64,000 nucleotides of DNA, taken from positions 487,818-551,817 of the forward strand of contig NZ_SJOM01000007.1 in NCBI RefSeq assembly GCF_004762045.1, read 5' to 3'. A program made the translations under genes and the position numbers. The stretch comes from Mycobacterium sp. DL99. Lineage in GTDB: Bacteria > Actinomycetota > Actinomycetes > Mycobacteriales > Mycobacteriaceae. Every line of letters starts with the position of its first letter. Position 1 is the stretch's first letter. The notes beneath the pieces were generated by a model. That model worked only from the letters and a program-made list of their open reading frames with translations, was not told where the DNA came from and did no database searches. Shown here one piece after another: positions 60,545 to 64,000 of this stretch.

Positions 60545-61182
60545 CCGGCTCCACGCAGGGTGGTGATCGTGTCCGCGCCGATCTTGCGCCGCAGATAGCC
60601 GATATACACCTCCACCACGTTGTCGGGGCCGTCGTAGTGGCTGTCCCACACGTTGTGCAGGATATCGGTTTTGGTGAGCACAGTGTCCTTGTGGCGCAAC
60701 AGATATGCCAGCAGAGCGAATTCTCGCGGGGTCAGCGACACCGGCTCGCCGGCCCGGTGCACGACACGGCGTGCTGGATCGAGTGAGATCTCCCCGGCGG
60801 TCAGCACCACCGGGCGTTGCGGGGCGCCCCGGCGGATCAGGGCTCGTAGGCGGGCGGTGAGCACGATGAACGAGAAGGGTTTGGTCAGATAGTCATCGGC
60901 GCCCAGGTCGAAGGCATCGGTCTGGTCGTAATCGCCGTCCTTGGCGGTCAGCATCAGCACGGGGGTCCAGGTGTGCTCCGCGCGCATCTTGCGCAGCACC
61001 TCGTAACCGTTGAGGCCGGGCAGCATGATGTCGAGCACAATCACGTCGAACTGCTCGTGGGTGGCCTGCCACAAGCCCTCGACACCGTCGGCGACGGCAA
61101 CCACGACGAACCCTTCGGCGCGCAAGCCGGCGGTGATCGTTTCGGCCAGGCTTGGCTCGTCTTCGATCAACAGCACTCTCAC
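60505..61182 (-). CDS. OmpR/PhoB-type response regulator
   Basis: 225 residues. The receiver domain has the acidic pair in IEDEP, the phosphorylation Asp in IVLDIMLPGLNGYEV, Thr in MLTAKD and Lys in YLTKPFS. The winged helix has VSLTPREFALLAYLLRHKDTVLTKTDILHNVWD and VVEVYIGYLRRKIG. GTG 61182 begins MRVLLIEDE. The tail-to-tail arrangement with its kinase is unusual, since most such pairs are in one operon. A small exported-protein gene lies immediately upstream on the same strand. Confidence 0.95.
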   Translation of the reverse strand: MRVLLIEDEPSLAETITAGLRAEGFVVVAVADGVEGLWQATHEQFDVIVLDIMLPGLNGYEVLRKMRAEHTWTPVLMLTAKDGDYDQTDAFDLGADDYLTKPFSFIVLTARLRALIRRGAPQRPVVLTAGEISLDPARRVVHRAGEPVSLTPREFALLAYLLRHKDTVLTKTDILHNVWDSHYDGPDNVVEVYIGYLRRKIGADTITTLRGAGYRLESGDFANGN

Positions 61183-61216
61183 CTGGTCAGCCTGTCACAG
61201 GTCACCGTGCCGCCCA

Positions 61217-61393
61217 TCAGTTGCCGGGCAGCACTACCTCGACAGTGTCGGCGGGATTCTGGTGCTCGCCGACCGATGCCGCCGGTGCGTGTGGTGCCCG
61301 TTCTTGGGCCTCTGCGACCGTCACCGCCGCTGCTACCAGCATCAACGCACCGATGATCAGGTTTACCGCTTCTCGTCGGGCAGTCACGTCCAT
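61217..61393 (-). CDS. Tiny exported protein upstream of the response regulator
   Basis: 58 residues from ATG 61393, with GAAAGG just upstream. The N-terminus MDVTARREAVN is followed by a hydrophobic run LIIGALMLVAAAVTVAEA, a signal peptide or single anchor, then a short polar tail rich in Ala, Pro and His ending VEVVLPGN. The stop lies 34 bp before the response regulator start, so the two are likely cotranscribed. It may be a sensed or regulatory peptide of this two-component system. Too short for domain assignment; coding nature rests on ribosome site, start, signal pattern and position. Confidence 0.6.
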   Translation of the reverse strand: MDVTARREAVNLIIGALMLVAAAVTVAEAQERAPHAPAASVGEHQNPADTVEVVLPGN

Positions 61394-61531
61394 CAATACC
61401 TTTCACGGAGGTTTCGGCCGCTCATGTGGAGCGGCAATCGGTATACCTCAGGCTGGCAGTGGGTGGCTGTGAGAACGCTGAGCCTTGATGTGAAGCGTTT
61501 CCTGGCGAGGCTGTGATGCATCGGGTGATGA

Positions 61532-62032
61532 TCAGGAATCGCAGTTGGAGCTGTTGAGCGGCGGCGGAACCACCGGGGTCTCGACGGTGCTGTCACCCGA
61601 CCGTTCTTCAACGTGTATGCCGCGGCGGCGTAGTTCGGCCGCAACGACGCCATCGCCAGGGTGGAGGGCACCGGAATGCGTTCCGTCGTAGATCGATCCG
61701 CAACCGCATGACGGGCTGCGTGCTTGCAGGATGGCGCGACGCGCACCCTTTTCGATGGCGGTGTCGGCAACTGCCTTGGCCCCGGCGATGAAAGCGTCGG
61801 TGAGGTCGTCCCCGTGCACAGAGACCACTCGCGCACGCCCGTCGAGCACGTCATGGCCGTCGCCGCCGACGATCTCCGCTGCAGGCCGAGGTGTGGGAAG
61901 TCCGCCGAGCACTTCGGCGCAGAGCGGCAGCGCTTCGCCAGCGGAAACGGCATCGATTACGTCTTTGTCGGGCCGCGCTCGCCCGTCATATCGGCAAGGG
62001 ATTCCACTCAGGCACGCGCTCACGATCGTCAC
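61532..62032 (-). CDS. DUF523 (YbbK-type) protein
   Basis: About 166 residues from GTG 62032. The family signatures are SACLSGIPCRYDG, ALPLCAEVLGGLPTPR and RSPSCGCGSIYDGT, with conserved cysteines that may bind metal. DUF523 proteins are widespread and of unknown role, perhaps linked to tRNA thiolation or purine metabolism. The frame is open to 62101 (MHPAARK), but the domain starts at VTIVSACL and GAAGGG stands before GTG 62032. It is divergent from the TetR gene at 62248. Confidence 0.88.
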   Translation of the reverse strand: MTIVSACLSGIPCRYDGRARPDKDVIDAVSAGEALPLCAEVLGGLPTPRPAAEIVGGDGHDVLDGRARVVSVHGDDLTDAFIAGAKAVADTAIEKGARRAILQARSPSCGCGSIYDGTHSGALHPGDGVVAAELRRRGIHVEERSGDSTVETPVVPPPLNSSNCDS

Positions 62033-62247
62033 CGACCGGTCTGACCCTTCATCGCTTTCCTGCACCGTAATTGACCTCCGCTTCCTCGCCGCCGGGTGCA
62101 CCCTGCCACACGGCGTCGGTCGGTGTATTTGGGCCTACCCGATCGATGATCCCGCGGTTGTGAAGCCTTGGCGAGGAGTACCGGATCTCGGAGTTCGGAT
62201 CCTGTGGCGAGTGCGGCTGGGATGGCTGCCGGCGATACCATCAATGC

Positions 62248-62889
62248 GTGAAGCGCCGAACTCCACAGCGTGAGCACGAACCGCTGCCGCGCGGGCTCCA
62301 CAAACTCTCCCGCGACGAGGTGGTCACATCGCAACGCGGCCGCTTGCTCGTGGCTGCCACCGAGATTGCCGCCGAAAAGGGTTACGCTGCAACATCAGTT
62401 GCCGACATCCTGAAGCGGGCCAAAGTTTCCCGACTCACCTTCTATGAAATGTTCGACAACAAGGAGGCGTGCTTCATCGCTGCCTACGACCATGTCGCCA
62501 CGGAAGTATCCCGCGGGGTCGGTGACGAGTTCAGCGCAGCGGGGGAACCCATGGAGCTCGTGGGCCGTGCGATCAAGTCCTATCTGCACGCGCTGGCGCG
62601 CGACCCCGAGTTGTCAAGGTTCTTTCTGATCGAATCGCATGCCGTGGGGCCGGTACTGACTGCGCGCCGGTTCGCCACCAATCGCGCGATCGCGGAGCTG
62701 ATTGCCTCGAACTTCGGCGCATCGACAGAACGGCAGCGGGCGGTGTGCGAGGGATTTGTCGGAGCGATCGTGGCGCTCGTCTCCTCGCGCCTGATGACGG
62801 ATGGACCGTCAGCCATTCTCGCCCTCTACGACCCGATCATGGATCTCGCGGGACCGATCTTGACGGTACTGCCCGAACTGGCCGGCTAG
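62248..62889 (+). CDS. TetR-family regulator
   Basis: 213 residues from GTG 62248. HTH: LLVAATEIAAEKGYAATSVADILKRAKVSRLTFYEMFDNKEACFIAAY, with the basic N-terminal arm MKRRTPQREHEPLPRG common in mycobacterial TetR proteins. The ligand domain has ELSRFFLIESHAVGP. The gene ends head-on with the HxlR gene: their stop codons overlap by four bases. Targets could be the divergent DUF523 gene. Confidence 0.92.
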   Translation: MKRRTPQREHEPLPRGLHKLSRDEVVTSQRGRLLVAATEIAAEKGYAATSVADILKRAKVSRLTFYEMFDNKEACFIAAYDHVATEVSRGVGDEFSAAGEPMELVGRAIKSYLHALARDPELSRFFLIESHAVGPVLTARRFATNRAIAELIASNFGASTERQRAVCEGFVGAIVALVSSRLMTDGPSAILALYDPIMDLAGPILTVLPELAG

Positions 62890-63860
62890 TTCGACGTCGG
62901 AAGGCCGAACACGGCGGCCATCCGGCTCAGCGCATCGCGGTCGCCGCTGAAAATTACCGAGCCCTCGGCCGCGGCACGCGGCGCCGGCTGCAGGCCAGCC
63001 CCCAGCGCCAGCAGCGAATACAGGTCAGTCGCCAGGATCACCGCAGCGTCCTCGGCAAGGCCCAGATGCATCTCGATAGCGCCGTCCGACACCCGCGCAT
63101 GGAACGTCTGCTCGCCCACGCGGAACTCATAGGTCTCGTAAATACCTTGCGCAGCAACGCTATTGAAGGTCGACCTGACGGCACCCAGAATTCCGCAGTC
63201 GCCGCCCACTGCATCGAAGTTGGGCCCAAGGAGCGCGACCGCACGCTCGGCGGCCCGCATGTCACCGGTCAGCCGGGCCAGGTCGCGTGCCACTGCCTCT
63301 TCCACTACGGTCACCGACGCCCCCAGCGCCAGGAAAGTGCCGACATCGGATTCCATGCTGAAGGCAGGATCGTGGGCCGGCCCGTGGCCCGCGCGGGCGG
63401 TCCCGTCGTCAATTCGGATATGGAACACATCCTCGCCAATGCGGTACTCGTACGTCTCGCACAGATGCCGCGCCAGCGCCGGCCTAAAGGACGCTTCCAG
63501 GCATTGCAGCAACCAGGCCAGACGAAACCGGTTGCCGGGTTTGAGCCCTAACATGAGCATTCCCCAGCCATCGAGTTCATCGACGACGGGCCGCAAGGCC
63601 TGGCCCAGATCCGTCAGTTCATACACCGACGCGGCGGACGGCGCCGGAAGTCTGACCTGCCGGATTACCCCGCATTCCCGAAGGTTTCGGAGTCTGTCGG
63701 TGAGCATGCTCGGGGCGATGCCAGGCAGTGCCGACTGAAGATCGGTGAATCTGCGGGGACCGGCCAACAAATCCCGCACGATCAGGATCGTCCAACGCGA
63801 CCCGATCACCTCCAGCGCACGGGCTGACGGCGCCGACTCCAACACGTGGCTGCGCTTCAT
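62886..63860 (-). CDS. HxlR-type regulator fused to two SCP2-like segments
   Basis: 324 residues. The N-terminal ~100 are an HxlR winged helix: ALEVIGSRWTILIVRDLLAGPRRFTDLQSALPGIAPSMLTDRLRNLRECGVI. Then two segments of similar layout follow, each starting with YETYEFRVGE.TFHARV or YEYRIGEDVFHIRI and continuing to a helix with LLALGA or FLALGA, as in SCP2-like lipid-binding domains of mycobacterial regulators. Ligand sensing of a lipid or sterol is plausible. ATG 63860 (MKRSHVLES) is preceded by GGGGCAG; the frame is open to 63962. Confidence 0.88.
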   Translation of the reverse strand: MKRSHVLESAPSARALEVIGSRWTILIVRDLLAGPRRFTDLQSALPGIAPSMLTDRLRNLRECGVIRQVRLPAPSAASVYELTDLGQALRPVVDELDGWGMLMLGLKPGNRFRLAWLLQCLEASFRPALARHLCETYEYRIGEDVFHIRIDDGTARAGHGPAHDPAFSMESDVGTFLALGASVTVVEEAVARDLARLTGDMRAAERAVALLGPNFDAVGGDCGILGAVRSTFNSVAAQGIYETYEFRVGEQTFHARVSDGAIEMHLGLAEDAAVILATDLYSLLALGAGLQPAPRAAAEGSVIFSGDRDALSRMAAVFGLPTSN

Positions 63861-63974
63861 TGCTGCCCCACTTCGTTTTTCAGTAGTGGATCGCGGTACT
63901 TGATTCGTTCGAACAACGTTGCGGCCCTGAATATCTCCCGTCCCGCAGGGCGAAAGCACCACTTCTTCCCGAAC

Positions 63975-63994
63975 TATAGACAGCAGTGTTTATA
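63975..63994. promoter_or_regulatory. Candidate operator upstream of the HxlR-type gene
   Basis: TATAGACA, GCAG, TGTTTATA is an inverted repeat with one mismatch, 115 bp before the HxlR-type start. The region 63861-64000 holds no gene; a divergent target gene probably begins beyond the window edge. Confidence 0.45.
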
Positions 63995-64000
63995 TTTGTG

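Noticed and set aside
1..64000. CRISPR array, tRNA/rRNA genes, prophage or integrative element
   Set aside because: No regularly spaced repeats, cloverleaf-like genes, integrase, att duplication or phage structural genes were seen; only one IS element is supported.

Overview
The window looks like an accessory-rich stretch of a high-GC actinobacterial chromosome, most likely a Mycobacterium/Mycolicibacterium-type organism. The evidence is an MraY C-terminus close to the mycobacterial protein, an IS6110-like insertion sequence, and a complete virS-mymA-lipR-sadH-adhD block in the gene order of M. tuberculosis Rv3082c-Rv3086. Identities are from memory and from motifs read by eye; no search was run.

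Layout. 0-3.8 kb: the end of mraY without its usual neighbour murD, an IS6110-like element, a dispersed repeat, and a GNAT/P-loop pair. 4-13.3 kb: a patchwork of short units, namely a beta-lactamase-like lipoprotein with a TetR repressor and a shared GTAC-N4-GTAC operator, the first of two near-identical TetR genes, a GlxA-type AraC regulator, a Rid protein, an SDR, a heme-oxygenase-like ABM protein and a HemD-like protein, with several decayed gene ends between them. 13.8-26 kb: a metallo-beta-lactamase-fold hydrolase, then a lipid/CoA cluster (thiolase, SDR, AraC, secretory-lipase-like protein lacking its nucleophile, acyl-CoA ligase, polysaccharide-deacetylase-like protein, MDR reductase) whose promoters share a CTTGG-N7-CGCA site, followed by two Rid proteins and an HD hydrolase.

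26.2-36.2 kb: the most unusual block, a co-directional operon behind a divergent TetR gene. It holds a luciferase-like flavin monooxygenase, two enoyl-CoA hydratases, two acyl-CoA ligases, a creatininase-family hydrolase, a flavin reductase and a RibBA-like protein that has lost every expected DHBP-synthase catalytic residue but keeps the GTP cyclohydrolase II zinc cysteines. It reads as a flavin-dependent, CoA-linked degradation pathway for an unknown, possibly cyclic, substrate. 36.9-42.2 kb: IclR, then an Lrp-regulated operon of a homodimeric-type 2-oxoacid dehydrogenase E1, an E2 without a subunit-binding domain, and a small translationally coupled protein.

42.3-51 kb: an esterase and the second TetR copy, then virS and the mymA operon with an aldehyde dehydrogenase inserted between them; the ALDH and mymA promoters carry the same 29-bp site. 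51.5-64 kb: a DUF1348/TetR pair with strong palindromic operators, stand-alone pyrE, GrpB, an alpha/beta hydrolase, a truncated HAD gene, GntR, a protein holding only sigma region 4, a COG4705-like membrane protein with a two-component system whose genes converge and overlap, a tiny secreted-protein gene, DUF523, TetR, and an HxlR regulator fused to two SCP2-like segments. The region is rich in one-component regulators next to their target genes and in gene fragments, as expected of a zone of repeated insertion and deletion. No tRNA, rRNA, CRISPR array, integrase or phage structural gene was seen.
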